64,000 nt of DNA from Piper betle (Eukaryota; Streptophyta; Magnoliopsida; Piperales; Piperaceae). The notes under the pieces are model-generated. The model was not told the DNA's origin. It saw nothing but the letters and a program-made list of their open reading frames with translations, and did no database searches. The stretch is taken from the NCBI GenBank assembly GCA_033002965.1, contig JAURVB010000725.1:124001-188000 (forward strand). The letters run 5' to 3'. Shown here piece after piece: positions 36,773 to 49,429 of this stretch; the stretch's first letter is position 1, and every line of letters begins with the position of its first letter. Position numbers and translations under genes: made by a program.

Positions 36773-36975
36773 GTGAAACTCACTAAAAAAAGAGCTCAAA
36801 TCTCCCAATTGCACCTGACATACGGTGGGCATAGCCACCCAAAAAATTTTCAGAAAAAGTATCTTATTTTAGTAATTTTTGAACATCAGATCCGTTTTTT
36901 AAAAATTTGGGCCAAACTTTGTTGAATAACTCCAGTGCACTGCACCGTAGGGGATTTGAGCTCACTCAAAAAAAT
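36734..36975. mobile_element. Small MITE-like inverted-repeat element beside a (TA)n tract
   Basis: After the (TA)n tract at 36734-36767, a roughly 200-base segment starts CACTAAAAAAAGAGCTCAAA and ends, read inward, TTGAGTGAGCTCAAATCCCC. The shared core GAGCTCAAATC(T/C)CC gives imperfect terminal inverted repeats. No coding capacity. Confidence 0.5.
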
Positions 36976-38010
36976 TCCAATTAAATGTGCCATATAAGGT
37001 ATATAAGGTGTAGCGCATATAAATTGTTCCCTGATATATACATTCACGTGATATGACTAATCTATACATACTCCCACACTCCAATGAGGATATTCTATCA
37101 TTAGTTGTTACGTTTCTTATTTTTTACGATCTATAAATACATTCTTAAATGAGAAAATGGATCAATTGTTATATTTTTTATTTAGTATAGCTACTGTACG
37201 TGGATACATCCCTATCAGTAAAAAAATCTAACCATCCATCAAACTAATATAGCCGTTATTTTTTCTGAAGTAGACAAAATTGTCGTCGTTAATGCCTTGT
37301 ACGTAATCTAATAACTTATAACATTTACAGATACTAATTTTGTTATTTAGAGGCCAATGGGTAAGTAATTGGAATATTAGATAGTATAATCTCAATCTTA
37401 TCGAATTTAAAAATTCGGTTCCTCTTGTATTGTTGAACTTCTTTACAAGATGGGGGCCGGTTTTTAACATTTTCTTCTATACCTTGAAGACCTGTGTCCA
37501 AAATACACTGGCTATCCTCCTTTCGCCTGCCAAAATATATAAGCCTTTTAATTTGCCATGCATCAACTAAACTATTCAACAATTAAATGCATGATTTTTC
37601 AAACTCACTGTTAATCTCATTCCATAAAAACATATAGCAATTATTATTCCTATGGCTATTAAATCAAATAATCATTCTAAACTATATCCAAACAAACCAT
37701 GTTTTTTTGCTTTCTAGACATAAAAAACATAACAAAGTCCACGATAGATATAATTTTTTTTTCAAGGACGACACATATAATTTTGACTACATGTTCATCA
37801 TCAATATTTTAAAGATGCATAGGTTACCTCTTGGGGAAGAGTCGTAAGAGAGAAACTATCACCAAACTACGAGAATTCCCACTCCAAAATCCTTAACAAA
37901 CTGTAAAGACATGAGAAGGAGGGAGGGGGGAAATAAGAGCAAATGATTTAAACTCAGACTCTCTCTCTCTCTCTCTCTCCCCTCTCACACACAGCCCCAT
38001 TCTGTTTATA

Positions 38011-39875
38011 ATAATCGATTCTCATGAAAGGCTTTAAATTAAAGTCAAAACCATTTGAAACCTAAAAATAGGCTTATTACCTGTTAGAACTCAACATAAG
38101 GGCTATGATTACGACTTCCTAAGCATTGTAAGAATGGTTGGAACTCAATTACAAATCACTTGAATCGTCAACTTCTAAAAATAAATATATTGTTTATGTA
38201 TGATATGGCTGATCGTTGATCAGCAGCTAAATGACCTACCATTCACGATCCTCGATCATCTGGCCTACGTAATTTTTTTCCTAATTTTTATTTTTTAATA
38301 TATTTTTGTAACAATTTCATCCATGTATAAATCAATAGCCTAAATTATTTCTTTAAAATGGTCGACCCAAATCGAATATATAAAAGCACACCTGCCAACT
38401 CCGGTAAGTATTTAACGTTAAGACTAATTTAGAAGACCCATGTCTAGTGTAGCCCACTATTAAGTACAAAATTAATTTAATAATCTAGCAATTAGAGAGA
38501 GTGAGGTAATTAATAATTATAATGATCAAGCCTAAATACAATCTAATCGGCCTAAATCATCACCTTGATCTATTTCCATCCCGCCACTAATTAATATATT
38601 GAATCTTTCTTCCGCAGGTAGGTAAGTGAAACTAATTTGTGAGATCTTAATAGTTTTCTTCAATTTTTCACACGTTGTATGGTTTTCCGGTACGATGAAT
38701 ATTAATCTCGTTACTAATTATAACTTTGTGGGTATCAAATCAACTCTTTTACAAGTTTCTAAGCATGATACATGGAATTATGCGACATGGATATTATGAA
38801 AATTCAAATCCTTACATACTAACCGAGTTAAAAACTTTTATTTGCAATTTTTTAAGGGTTCCAATTAGTTATTCTTTACAATGATCCTATGTATATAATT
38901 TATTCATTGTAACTCGACAATACCTTGGTCATTAGAATAATCTAATATAAATTTCTTATCTTTCTTTTCCTCGAGCCAAGGTCAACTACCAAAAGCCAAA
39001 GGCGGCCAATTTGGCATGATCTAGTCCCCTTACAAATCTAGTTATCACAACCTTTGCAGGGTAGCGATACCTAGGGCATGGGTAATCTGGCCATCCAATT
39101 TTGTCAGAGGTCAAATCACCCCTCATTTGACTTTTTAAAAACAATTATTAAATTTAACTTGTGAGAGTATTTTAAACAATTTATATTTTTTCTTACTTTT
39201 CTAATAATATGGCATAATATTCTAATCATTTGGTTATATAAACAATATTTCTTCTTATTTTGGTAAAAAAACTCTACATATATCATTCTATTGCATTATA
39301 AAAATTGTGATAATTTTAATCTCACATTCAATATATACTAAATTAAGATCTAATTTAACAATATATAGATAGATTATAGACCTCCAACTTAATTAAATAA
39401 TTTTGAAAAGATAAATTAGACTTATTATACTATATTTATGGTTGAGATGGCTGAGATCCATCATGTTGCATTTTTTATTAGGTCATTACCGATGACATCA
39501 AAATTAATTCTAGACCATATTAAATTGTGGGTTAAACTATATGTTAAGCCACTAGGCCTATGGATGATTAAGTGTAAAAATTATCCTAAGATATGCTGAT
39601 AATGATAATTTTAACTTAGCTCTAAGTCTAATATTTAATAAGGTAAAATTTAATTTATTAACGAAGATGAATTATAATTTTAAAATTATTTAACCATTTT
39701 TAAAAGACGACTTAATAGTCAATCATGTTAGGCTTTGTACCAATTCGTTAAATGATACACATATCACCCTTGGTCAGTACAAAGAATTGATATATTTTTT
39801 AATAACAAATGAGAATTTATACAAATTGCTCTCCACACAAGGAATGGCATGGGCACTTTCAATTGAGTCATGGCA
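38011..39875. other. Intergenic between the two lyase copies
   Basis: AT-rich, no gene seen. About 39580-39740 resembles the repeat unit of the TRIM-like element at 5586-6063 (block 'taaaatttaatttattaacga'). Confidence 0.5.
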
Positions 39876-41103
39876 TTATACAATTGGTGACTCCAATCGT
39901 ACATAGTCAAACATAATACCTTGAAATGGACTTTAACTCGTTTGTTGGGAAAGAAAGATTATATTTTCTCCTTTCACTAAAACTGAACCTCTCATGTTGT
40001 CAGAAAACAACCAATACAACCCATGTATCCCATGCCTACCTATTGCATTGTCTTCTCCAATTACGCTAGTAGAAAAATATGGTGAGTTAGCGTTCAAGCT
40101 ACGAACATTTACCTGCACAAAATTATAGTAAATTTATATAAGTCTACTTCCAATGCATGAAAAGATATATATAATATAAGCTCCATCATCAAAATGATTG
40201 GCATTAAAATTTAGTACCTGCAATTTTGCTCGACGGGTTAACACACCATAGATTGAATTTTGTCAGCCAGGCAGTTGATTTGCATGTATTGTTTCCAATA
40301 TTTCTGTTCCAGTGGCTGAATATTGTTGGAATGTATATATTACAATAACAAGAAATGAATTCACATTGTCACATAGAATTACCTATTCAAATGCGCAAAA
40401 AGCCAATCTTTGTGGTAGTCACTTCTACCAACTCTATAGACAAGATCTTTTTTGGAAATAAATTCGCATATCTATCCCACAAACCGTATTGTCGAAACCT
40501 AGGCAGTACACAGAATTGAGAGTCAATGAAAATGATAAGTATAAATAATGAAAAAAATCTGATCAAATACTATTTTAATTAATAATCTAGTTTCGTAACA
40601 GAAATAGTCAATTACAATTAGAATCATCATTCAGAAATATAGAGATTCAAAATATAAAGTACTAATTAAAATTAAAACATACTTATCATTGTCAAGATAA
40701 AGCTTGTTAATATATTTGGGATTTGGATCTGGTATGTAAAACTCCTGTGCTGAGCGATCGGCTATTCCGACTTCCCAAAGTGTCGGTCCACTTTTTGGAG
40801 GTTCATATACAACATTTCCGAGGTCAATTTTACCCCCTGAAATAGATCAATTATTATCTCATTTATTTATAATAACAAATTAGCTTACTCATATCAACTT
40901 AAAAAGATAGTTGTCGCATGATTTATCACATTTAAGACATTTTATCTATATATATGTTACCTTCTACGACAACAATTTGCTCTTTCTATTTGTAATCTCC
41001 GGTAAAAGTTGGTACCCATGCATAAAGGTTATATGTTCCCCTCCTTGTGTTTGCAATCATGAAATCGCCATCACTATTTGTTTGTACCCAAAATTGATAG
41101 CCC

Positions 41104-41105
<2 letters not shown>

Positions 41106-41147
<42 letters not shown>

Positions 41148-41735
41148 GGGGGATTTGCTGTACTGCTGCAGTGTTTCAGCCGTCGGATCAAATCCAACGG
41201 CTGAAACATGCCCCCCTATAAAAATAAAAATAAAAATTTGGGGCGTTGCGTCGCAGCCACCCCGGCCGACGCGACGCCACCCCTGCCCTGCCCGTTGCTG
41301 CCCCGCCGGGGGCGGCGACGTATCCACCGGGCGACGGGGCGGCGGATCTAGCCGCCCCGAGTCTTCCCCTGCCAGCCCGCCGCCGGGCGACACCACCGCC
41401 GAGTGACACCACGCGCCCGTCCCCCGCCCGCCACCCCGCCGCACGAGGCCCCCCTGTCCCTCGTCCTCCGTCCCCCGGCCGCCACCCTGCCCTACCCCCC
41501 CTCAGCCCCCGCCGCCACCCCGCCGCGCCCCCCCTTGGCGCCCTCGCCCGCCACCCCACCGCGCCGCGCCCCGTCCCCGTCGCCGCCGTCGCCGTGGCCG
41601 GGCAGCCTTCCCGTCCCCTTAGCCATCGCTGCTGCGGCGGCACCGCCCCACCTTTTTTTAGATCTTGGCTATTGGATGCTAATCCAACGACCAAGATTGT
41701 ACTACAGGAAGATTTTATCCTATATATATATATAT
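41106..41735. mobile_element. GC-rich element with terminal hairpins between two TA tracts (intron 10 of the lyase pseudogene)
   Basis: Bounded by (AT)n at 41106-41144 and (TA)n at about 41721-41732. Near the left end is a hairpin CAGCCGTCGGATC...AATCCAACGGCTG (about 41180-41212); near the right end, CTTGGCTATTGGAT...ATCCAACGACCAAG (about 41665-41697). The interior (41240-41645) is very GC-rich and yields long proline/arginine frames on both strands, which I treat as non-coding. Relatives lie at about 55241-55275, 55311-57470 and 57471 onwards. Confidence 0.6.
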
Positions 41736-41841
41736 CTTCACTTAATTAATAATAGGAAGGTTAGAAAATAAAATGGGGTCTAAGCTTGACAAAATGTGAG
41801 AAAGATCAAACCACCCTTGGTTGCCTTTGCCATGAACCGGA

Positions 41842-43000
41842 TACTAGGCCTGTCTTTTATCACGAAAAGAAAAAACGTGACAAAGTATTCTATTTCGTGA
41901 CTAAATAAAATTAGTCACGACAGTAGTCACGGAAATCATTTTTGGGCTGATACAAATGGCATAATTGTTTGTCACGACGAATTGTGATTAATACTTGTCA
42001 CGGAATTTCGTGACAAAATTCACTGCTCACAGTAACGAATAAAAAAAGTGATCAATGTACGTGACAAGAATTTGTCACAATCCAGAGCGACAATTTTTGT
42101 GATAAATCATCACAAAATTTCGAGACTGTTGTCGTGAATAATTTTTGCCACGATTTAATTGTGACTAATTTGTGATAATTTCTATAACCGTCAATTTATC
42201 AAGCGAAAAAGAAAGAACAGCTTCAACATTTGCTAAACAAACAATACAATTCAAATGGATTTAGCTGCAAATTCAAATAATCACATACAGGCCAAGGCTA
42301 AGTATATCAAGGCATCCAGATTGGTTAACGTGTTTGGCAGAACTGGTCCAGTTAAACCAACAGCAAGAAGTCGGACACCTACCGCTAACAATAATTTACA
42401 CCAGATCATAAATTCCCCAACCAGAGAAAAAATCACAAAATTGTCAAACAAAGCCAAATAAGATTCGATTCGATTTTCACTACCGCTCAGGCCAACATAT
42501 AAAAAACCCATAGCATAAGCTACCCAAAACACAAATCAAGAAATGAATTAAATATTTACCGAACTTCCAATATACAGCTGAACATCAAATTCACATAGAC
42601 GTAACATTAAGACCAAAAAAACCCATCACTCCATCAACAAACCAACCCCATCAATCAGTAAACGAAGCCCCAAAATCACACCCACCACAGACTTTCCCCG
42701 CTACTAAGCATAGAACAAGATATGGAGAAACAGATGACAAGCTCACTTACATGTATAAACGAGTCAAGAAACCTGCAGCAGTGGAACGGCTTCACACGCG
42801 GGAGACGGGCGGTGCGCGGGGAATTGACGGCCGGCAGGGGGTAAAAAAATGTGACTATATTCGTGATTATTGTGTCATGACATTTATTTACGGCCAATAT
42901 CGTGACTACTTATTTACCGCGACAATTTCGCAATAATATCGTGACAAAATAGTCACGCTAACAAGTAAAATGTGACAAAAGCCCGGTTTCCTGCTAGCGC
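41842..43000. mobile_element. CACTA-like non-autonomous transposon inserted in exon 10 of the lyase pseudogene
   Basis: The two halves of exon 10 (PAKFA... on the right, GSWQ... on the left) are separated by about 1.16 kb. Its ends read inward TACTAGGCCTGTCTTTTATC and CGCTAGCAGGAAACCGGGC, both variants of a CACTAG-type terminus, and both are followed by many TTTGTCACGA/TCGTGACAAA subterminal repeats (41850-42180 and 42850-42975). No transposase. The interior 42190-42840 looks like unrelated captured DNA with no recognisable gene. Confidence 0.75.
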
Positions 43001-46000
43001 CCCCCGGCAGCTGCCAGACCCATGTCAGCAAATTTTGCCGGAATACCACAAATTAACCATGCCTTCTTTTTATATTTACAAAGAGAAAAAATCAATTGAA
43101 AACCTTGCTTCTAATTTTACCTATCTCTTACGAGTAATCGAGCAGCGAGTAATCCTCTCTGGCTCTATTTAGGAAAGTCTTCTGTAATTGGAAAATTATA
43201 AAGCCCACTTTGGACTTCAGTTATCATCTACAAAAAAAACACAAAAAATTGGTTTATTTCTATCCAGGTAAGTAGAAAGACTTGCTCTCTTAAATAAATT
43301 AATCAATAATATCGCCGAGATATAAATTTAGTTCTTCAATTTTGCGCTGGCCTGCGCCTGGAGGCAGCCTAGAAATTATAGCTCAGTCAAAATTTATTCA
43401 GTTTCAAAACCACACTATAAAAATTAAATTCCTTAGTTAGGCGGCCAAATTGCTCAATCTGAAGTTGCTATAACCATAGTTTTAAGTACTTTATTATAAT
43501 ATTGAATTTATTGCTAATACAGGATATATTTGGCTCAACCATCTAGTTAAAATGGGTTCAACTAAATTTTAAAATTATAAATAAATTAGTTTATCATACA
43601 TCAAAAATCTATTTAATTGAATACCTTTCAATTTTGTGAAAATTTCAAATTAAAAAATTGGGCATGGATTAAAATGGTTTAAAGGCTTAAATCATACCCA
43701 GTTTGAAGGCACTAGGTACATGATATAGCAGGCATAACAACGTGGTATGATACAGTGTTAAAACTTTAAAACTAATGGTTATCACATTCCTAAGAGTAAT
43801 GAGTAGAGAGTACTCAATTAACCTGTGCTTCTTTTGCATCTTCCCAAAGACGATTTTTACAGTCTTCATTATTAGCAGAATTGAGGTAAAAGAATACTGG
43901 ACCATAAGCCATCTTCCAGGGCTCATTGTCTTGTATCTTCAAGTTTAGATCTTTCCCAGCATAGTGATTGCTTGTGAATACCTAAAAATATATAGAAAAA
44001 AGAGTAAATATAGAGAGAGGATGACAAAAATTACACTAATTAGCATGGCATAAACTCTTCACAAGTCTGCATCGATCGTTTCTCCCTTACAAATACTGCT
44101 CCAATTTGCAGTGGGCCAAGTATTTGACCTGCCTCTTACCTAGTGTGGATGCAAGATCACACCTTAATTTTTGCTCTATACAAAGGGGCACTCTTTGTGC
44201 AACACAACGTAAAAAAATGTAATGGTAATGATTTTCAAATGGTATCCTACGAAAGATGAAGATAAACTTACGGAGAGAATGATGGGAAGTGTATGAGATG
44301 TGAGATCCTTGCTTCAATGATCCTCCTGATCGAAATTCTTGACTAGCTGTGATGTGCCAAAATTCTATCTTCTCTTTGGTGCTTATCCAGCCATGTACCG
44401 TGTTATCTTTATTGTCCACTGAGTATTGATACTTGTCATCTACCTGTTTTCAAGATTTATGTAGTCCAGAATATTTAAGGCAAAACTTGTCATCGCGGAC
44501 TAGTTCGATCCTCGGGCATTGGCATTATTCTTTGCCTTGTGTCTGTAATGGCCATGTAGTGGAACCTAAAACATTCAAACTTTATTTACCAATTGGAATG
44601 GAACAACGAAAAAACTGAATCGAGATATCTAACCTATTCAATAAAACTATGAAAAACTATAAGATTATTTATATATGAAGCCATATATTTTGAATACATG
44701 TTTCAGAATTAAATCATATACAGTCCTCAAGGTTCTCAATCATGTTCTATAATCTTATGTTATCACAAATATATAGGAAATTGATTAATGACCCATATAA
44801 CTGCTCATGATTTGAGGTAACAACTTGCATGCACAGGTTTGGATCCCATACATATCTTTCCGAAGCTTCATTGCGATTTTTCCGTTAATAAGAACAAAAG
44901 CAGGCCACCCTTCTTTGTGTTCATATATGGCATAGGAGTAAAAGGCAGATTTACCTTTAAGAATTACATATATGCATGCAAGAGATAGCTTGCAAAGTAG
45001 CAATTAACCAACAAGTCCTTAAATATGAAAAAGAAAACCATGTCTTGACAACATCATACCTTATATCCATTGTTAGAGGAACTTGTGCCATTTTAAGTGT
45101 CGAACCCCACGACCTATTGAAGGAGATCTCCACTTGGTCGTCATTTTCTGTTATTACATTAAATTGGGTATTTTGCACTCTATACGAGAACAATTAATAT
45201 GATTAAACATTTTTTTAAAAATCAATTTAAATATCAGATACAAATATATAACTAAATATCTAGCTATAAATTAATAACATTAAATATTTTTACATTTCAT
45301 AAACTTTTGTAGCTGTTCCATTCGCATTCCTACCTAAATTTTTTTAAAAAAAATTTTAAAAAATTGTTTACCAAAAAATAATGAGATTGATTTTTCAAGT
45401 TAGATCAGTTGATTGTACAAATATATATCAGTTTTATAAAGCAGACCCTCGGTTGAACTCTTTGTTGCGTAATTCAAGTAGGTTGTCAACGCCGTTATAG
45501 CGGACTCCCGTAACACCACCATCCTGTTTCGAGATGGTTAGTTGCATGATGCCATTATCAATCACCACCTACAATAATCCCACACGGTATTAACAAAAAA
45601 ATTGCAAGTATAATTTCTATATTAATGTACTCTACAATACAGCTGCCAACTTTAAAGTGTCATCGCCCCTTATGAGCTCCCCGATCGATGCCTGTCTTAA
45701 TTGATAATTAACACTTATTTAACAGACTTGCACAATACATACTTTAAACATCATGCAAACAAATTACCCATTTTTACAAAAGAAATGCGTACTATTCAGT
45801 TACAATAACGAGAATCATTTTCATAATATACTCTCAAATTAAGTTGATAATTCTTCGTTATTTTAATTAATTAATTTACTAATACATATCTAGTAGTTTA
45901 ATGTTGACTTGAGTAGTTAAATATAGATACTGTATGTAGATATTCCTTCTTTAAAATTGGTAGTCAAGGGTGTGGAAAAACCTTTTAATGCATATAAAAT

Positions 46001-46808
46001 ATAATTATCACTTAAAACAATATTAATGGCCACCACTGTATATGACTTTTCTATCTAATTAAAAAATATCATAATTAGGGTTCTCAGCCTGTAGGATTAC
46101 CAGCTATATATGTAACATACACAAGGTTTATTTATTTGCAGCAAATTGAAATTTGGTATAAAACTTTGGTATGGGATATATACCAAGTTTGTGGTGTTTT
46201 CGGTCTTACTCCGGTATCATATCGGGATTGAAGTTAGCGGTAATTATTATATGAGATGGATTGTAAATTTTTTAAAATATTTAATCATTTTGGAATGTAC
46301 CTAAGACCCGTTAATAACAATATTAAACAATCCCCTCATGCCCCACCAACATATTTCACAACTTTAAAAATTATGTATTTGATAAAATATGACAAAATCT
46401 TACTAATATTTCAAAAGTTGTACTTATTTAGAAGGTACTTATTTAAACAATCCCCTCATGCCTATAATCTATATTGATCAAACTCCACTTAACCGTGATC
46501 AGCTGGTTTAAAGGCCAGATAAGCTGGTTCAAACTTAACAAATTTAAACCATAGCTTAAGAGCATGGGTATCCCAACTTCCTGATCAGGCCATTGAAATA
46601 ATTAACAATATTTCTTAATTAGCAGCAGTGTGCAAGAAAAAGAAGAATATGGTAATTAATAGAGAAGTTTTAGAGTGTAGCTGATTACATATTTCTTAGC
46701 TTTTATTTGCAATCTCACAACTCCATTTTCTTGAGAACCAATGATCAATGGTGAAGCTTCAAGGACAATGCAAGCCATAAGCAACTTTATGCTCATCAAA
46801 AATATCAT

Positions 46809-47526
46809 GGTTGGTCTCTTTCCAATATTTCTCAGCCTTTATTTGGATTGCTGTTATACATGAAAATTATTATTTATCATTCTGCGTTCATATGCATGAT
46901 CAAATATTTAAAGGCCATACATGTCAAAGAAAAATAATGAACTTAATTAATTTAAGAAATAAGCTAAACAGGCTTTATCATATATAGATGCTCATGACAA
47001 ATGATAAAAAAAATGAGAATAAAATATTATGGTGAACGATGGGGGAAGTCATGAAGGGCAAGAGATGAGCTAGTTCAAAGATCACTTAATTACCTTCATG
47101 AAATCATAACAAGAGACTATTGTAAATGACCATGGAAAGAACCAAGAAAAGATATCACAAGCTTGTTGAACTCCTGCTACTAATGAAACTAAGCAACAAT
47201 ACCATTGTAGTTATATATATTGTGTCTAAACCTCATGGCCACACTGTGTTTATTCAATTTCTTGGAACACAATCTTGTGGTTCTGTGTCATGTGTGGTTA
47301 GCAGGAAAAAGAAAGAAAGAGCACACTAAAATTAAAGTCAGTGTGATGTAAAAGAAAAGAAGAAATTAAAGAATGAGACAAATTATTTTCTCAATTAAAT
47401 TATATTAATTATATCAAATATTAGGTAGTAAAAATTGTATAATTAAATTAGTTTTGATCTTCGTTAGCAAATAATATGTTCTTAATTAAATAAATTAGGG
47501 TAAAAAATTATGAGTTATGCCTCATA
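46809..47526. other. Upstream flank of the lyase pseudogene
   Basis: Former promoter region of the dead lyase copy and AT-rich DNA. No gene seen. Confidence 0.5.
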
Positions 47527-47962
47527 TGTTAGATTTATCATACATCGGTCGGCAATGATATTAGTAACTCGTATATAGGATAATAAGAAAGTTTTATTTT
47601 TGCGTTAGCTTTTGCATTAAGAGAGATTCATAATACTTATTACAAGTTTCTTTTAATTGTTAGAAGTCTTTTTGGAGATTCGAAGAGTTTAACAGTGCTA
47701 GCTTTAATGTTTGCGTACGTCGATTGTAAAAGTTTCATTCATGAATTCACTTGATAATGATAATTTCAGGGTCTTCCTGAAGAGGAGATTATTAAATTTA
47801 TCTCACATCAGTCGTGTATAATATTAGTGACTTATATAAAAACTAATAGAAAAATATTATTTTTTAGCTAGTTTTTAAATTAAAAGAGACATATGCAACT
47901 ATTACCTATGGCGAGTTTCTTTAGGTGTTAGAAATCATTTTGGAGGCCCAAAGAGCCCAACA
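47527..47962 (+). mobile_element. TRIM-like miniature LTR element with perfect target duplication TCATA
   Basis: Two direct repeats of about 170 bases, 47527-47694 (starts TGTTAGATTTATC, ends TTTAACA) and 47790-47962 (starts TATTAAATTTATC, ends CCCAACA), with only 95 bases between. The purine run GAAGAGGAGA directly before the right repeat is a good polypurine tract. TCATA at 47522-47526 and 47963-47967 is a perfect 5-bp target duplication. The primer site after the left repeat is not convincing. No coding capacity, as expected for a terminal-repeat retrotransposon in miniature. Confidence 0.78.
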
Positions 47963-48244
47963 TCATATAGCTTATATAACCTACACATTTTATTTAAACA
48001 TTTTCTAGTTGATCCCACGAAAAAATATTTATATATATTAAAAGTATAGTGCATAAATAGGAGGGGGGATACCAATTGCTACAACAAAGTGTAACAGTTT
48101 TTATTATTGGTTATAATCTCCATAATTATTGGATATTTCAAAAATTAATCGTAACAATCAATTATATCTCGCTAATTGTGAAGGTCGGAATCAATAAAAA
48201 AACTTCTGTAGGGCTTTATTGTAACACGTGCTACAACAAATCTC

Positions 48245-48480
48245 CTCCTGTGGGAGGTTAATAAAATTTTATTTTTTTATATTATTATGATCTATTTTTA
48301 GATTTTCAAAGGATGCACTAGTTAATAGATACTTTAAAATTAATTTTTATTATAATTGCTTTGATAAATAAGATGAAAGGGATAGAAATATCAATTTAAG
48401 TTGAAATTTTATAATTATTTTTATTATGTATTTTCCTATTTATCTATATAAATTTTGAGTAGTGGGACCTATTAAATTAC
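48245..48480 (-). repeat. AT-rich MITE-like repeat, copy 3 (inverted)
   Basis: Read on the minus strand: CCCACTACTC, 'atatagataaatag', 'cttatttatcaaagcaatta', 'aattaattttaaagtatc', 'taactagtgcatcc'. These are the blocks of the copies at 34770-34990 and 36490-36720. Adjacent DNA to the left (48050-48245), with two TGCTACAACAAA blocks, may belong to the same or a neighbouring element. Confidence 0.6.
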
Positions 48481-49429
48481 TCTAATTAAAAGGTATAACT
48501 CATATAAACTATAAGAGGTATAGCTCATGTATATATGACTCAATAAATTATATTGCATAAATAGATATATGGTAGCAAGAAAATTAATATGTAGAGGATC
48601 ATATATTATAGCATGTATTAAAAAGTTGTAACATTCATAGTACTTAGTAGTCACAATTAATATTTTTTGTGGATGTCGGACTATTCTCAACAATAAGCAC
48701 ACACATCATAAAGTAGAGAAAAAATCTAAAGTAGAGAGATTGTTACATTTCCTGTTGTTGGCTACCTTACACATGATCAGATCAGAAAGCGAAATTGTTA
48801 CATTCCCAATTTTTGATATTTGATTTTATCGATGAGTTTGTCATTTACGTAAAAATTGGCTGTCGATCCAATCTTTTCAAGATAATATTTGTACTTCAGA
48901 CTAAAAATTCAAAATTATCATTATTTTACAGACAAAAATAATATCTCTTTTAAGCGGTTTTTCTTATTTTCCCAACTCATAAAATGAGCTGCTAGATCAC
49001 GAGAATGAACAAAATTATCTCTCTTTTTTCAAAATAGTTGAATATCCTCCATGCCTTACATACTCTAATTAGCTTATTTTGAACGAAGTAGACAGAAGAA
49101 ATAATATATGTATATATTATAAGTTCAATTAGTCCAAGTAAACCGTGGATTAGTGTTTGCTTGATTTTGGATGGGTCACGTCCATCAAGACCAGCTAAAA
49201 TCATAATCACATGGCCATCCTTTAATTAGCAAACAAATCCAATATCGAATTCATAATTGTAAAAATCGAAATCGAACGTTGAATCGGATTGGAAAGAAGT
49301 CATTGAATTGAACCAATTTATCAAAAATTTGACAATAATTGGTTTAGTTGAATCGGTCAAAATTAATAGAGTTATTAATTAAAAAATATGTTATTTTAAT
49401 ATTAGGTGTGTATTATATTTTATATTTTT
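48481..49429. other. Intergenic, no gene seen
   Basis: AT-rich DNA, only short domain-free frames. Confidence 0.55.

Larger units (their letters stand above)
36349..38010 (-). promoter_or_regulatory. Probable 5' leader, leader intron and core promoter of the first lyase gene
   Basis: Read leftwards: TATAAACAG at 38010-38002, a (CT)n/(GA)n tract at about 37959-37979, a possible donor AAGAG|gtaacc near 37828/37827, a possible small exon 37527-37483 (acceptor ttggcag, donor CAAG|gtatag) and a strong acceptor cacttgcag at 36370, 21 bases before the ATG. A GA-rich leader and a first intron ahead of the start codon are common in plant genes. The layout is inferred from consensus only. Confidence 0.4.
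39876..46808 (-). pseudogene. Tandem rhamnogalacturonate lyase (PL4) pseudogene
   Basis: Same exon order as the copy at 30774-36348. Surviving parts: exon 1 46808-46689, exon 2 45568-45447, exon 4 about 45185-45064, exon 5 about 44960-44850, part of exon 6 about 44570-44490, exon 7 about 44440-44270, exon 8 about 43980-43825, exon 9 about 43229-43125, exon 10 in two pieces (about 43060-43001 and 41841-41812), exons 11-15 between 41104 and 39876. Disabling changes: exon 3 has lost about 17 bases (the YYDVVW codons); the second half of exon 6 is gone; exon 7 loses frame; in-frame stops occur in exon 9 (after DFPK), exon 11 (after GDYK) and exon 15 (after QQTS); and a 1.2 kb transposon sits in exon 10. 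Identical intron positions show it arose by segmental tandem duplication, not retroposition. It keeps the correct GGGG at the exon 12 start that the first copy lacks. Confidence 0.93.

Noticed and set aside
37228..37582. Frames of 79-80 codons upstream of the lyase gene
   Set aside because: A possible small exon (37527-37483) lies here, but the protein matches nothing in the lyase family; better explained as leader sequence.
41103..41771. Long proline/alanine/arginine-rich frames on both strands
   Set aside because: Open frames in several frames at once come from very GC-rich sequence lacking stop codons. The block is bounded by hairpins and TA tracts inside a pseudogene intron.
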